From: Mesorhizobium silamurunense | GTDB lineage: Bacteria > Pseudomonadota > Alphaproteobacteria > Rhizobiales > Rhizobiaceae | Direction: 5' to 3' | NCBI RefSeq assembly: GCF_014843825.1 | Contig: NZ_JHQR01000067.1 | Location: 1-46,393, forward strand | Length of the DNA: 46,393 bases | In this document: piece by piece, positions 46,171 through 46,393 of the stretch | Layout: the number at the start of each line of letters is the position of its first letter | Numbering within the stretch: the first letter of the stretch is position 1 | Translations under genes and position numbers: made by a program | Notes under the pieces: generated by a model | Database searches by the model: none | Told to the model about the DNA's origin: nothing | What the model saw: the letters and a program-made list of their open reading frames with translations, nothing else

Positions 46171-46393
46171 TCACGCAGGCCGATAGACCTTCTCCGCCGT
46201 GTTCCAGAGGATGTCCGCCTCGGCTTTCTGGCCATGTCTTGCCACCGCCGCGCGGTGCGCCTTGATCAGCTCGGCGTGGCTGGTCCACAGCTTCTCGATG
46301 GGGAAGTTCGAGCCGAACATCAGCCGGCCGCTGCCGAGGATTTCGATCGCGTTGTCGACGATGTAGCTAGGGTCAGGACTCATTGATCCAGAA
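46171..46393 (-). CDS. Amidohydrolase-family protein, C-terminal end only
   Basis: The last 73 or so codons of a gene that enters from the right edge; the frame is open to the window end. The segment LMFGSNFPIEKL is the conserved C-terminal motif of amidohydrolase-2 TIM-barrel hydrolases (lactonases and decarboxylases acting on sugar lactones or aromatic acids), and ILWNTAEKVYRPA is the typical family terminus. The Met at 46383 is probably internal. Substrate cannot be inferred. Confidence 0.8.
   Translation of the reverse strand, partial: SGSMSPDPSYIVDNAIEILGSGRLMFGSNFPIEKLWTSHAELIKAHRAAVARHGQKAEADILWNTAEKVYRPA

Overview
The window looks like chromosomal or megaplasmid DNA of a Rhizobiales alphaproteobacterium, most likely Mesorhizobium or a close relative. 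I base this on the high GC content, the gene order pcaD-C-H-G-B, two promoters of the general-stress (EcfG) type, a RIME1-like intergenic mosaic element, several rhizobial palindromic repeats, and the dense array of ABC importers with LacI and GntR regulators. No tRNA, rRNA, CRISPR array, phage or full insertion sequence was seen.

Bases 1-4607 are a storage and stress block. It holds the 3' part of an amylo-alpha-1,6-glucosidase gene, otsA and otsB for trehalose synthesis, and a small exported protein facing the other way. otsA and the small protein each have an EcfG-type promoter. Bases 4758-10901 hold a sugar catabolic unit: a 2-hydroxyacid dehydrogenase divergent from a LacI regulator, then a ribose/fructose-type ABC importer and a D-tagatose/psicose 3-epimerase-type enzyme. 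The importer's permease gene is broken by a 79-bp tandem duplication that places it in frame with the ATPase gene. A sulfatase/phosphonate monoester hydrolase gene (10908-12569) separates this from the next block.

Bases 12687-20422 encode the protocatechuate branch of the beta-ketoadipate pathway: pcaDCHGB-pobA on the plus strand and pcaIJF on the minus strand, converging. Neither expected regulator (PcaQ, PcaR) is present, but a perfect IclR-type palindrome lies in front of pcaI. An MFS transporter follows. Bases 21953-28543 form a compact operon: GntR/UTRA regulator, ADP-ribosylglycohydrolase-family enzyme, PfkB sugar kinase and a complete PotD/B/C/A-like ABC importer. This suggests uptake and cleavage of an unknown N-glycosylated compound.

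Bases 28826-44251 are the most unusual part. A LacI regulator is divergent from a long operon: Tat-type substrate-binding protein, two permeases, two different ATPases, a MocA-like dehydrogenase, a MocC/IolE-like isomerase, a DUF4432 epimerase-like protein, a MocD-like di-iron oxygenase, a MocE-like Rieske ferredoxin and a PanB-fold protein. The two ATPases carry complementary defects, as expected of an asymmetric heterodimer with one working ATP site. The Moc-like set recalls rhizopine (O-methyl-scyllo-inosamine) demethylation, but in a different gene context. Facing it is a coupled pair: an ornithine-cyclodeaminase-family protein and a HAL-fold protein that lacks the serine needed for the MIO cofactor. 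The window closes with a frameshifted MFS gene, a gene-poor stretch and the 3' end of an amidohydrolase gene.
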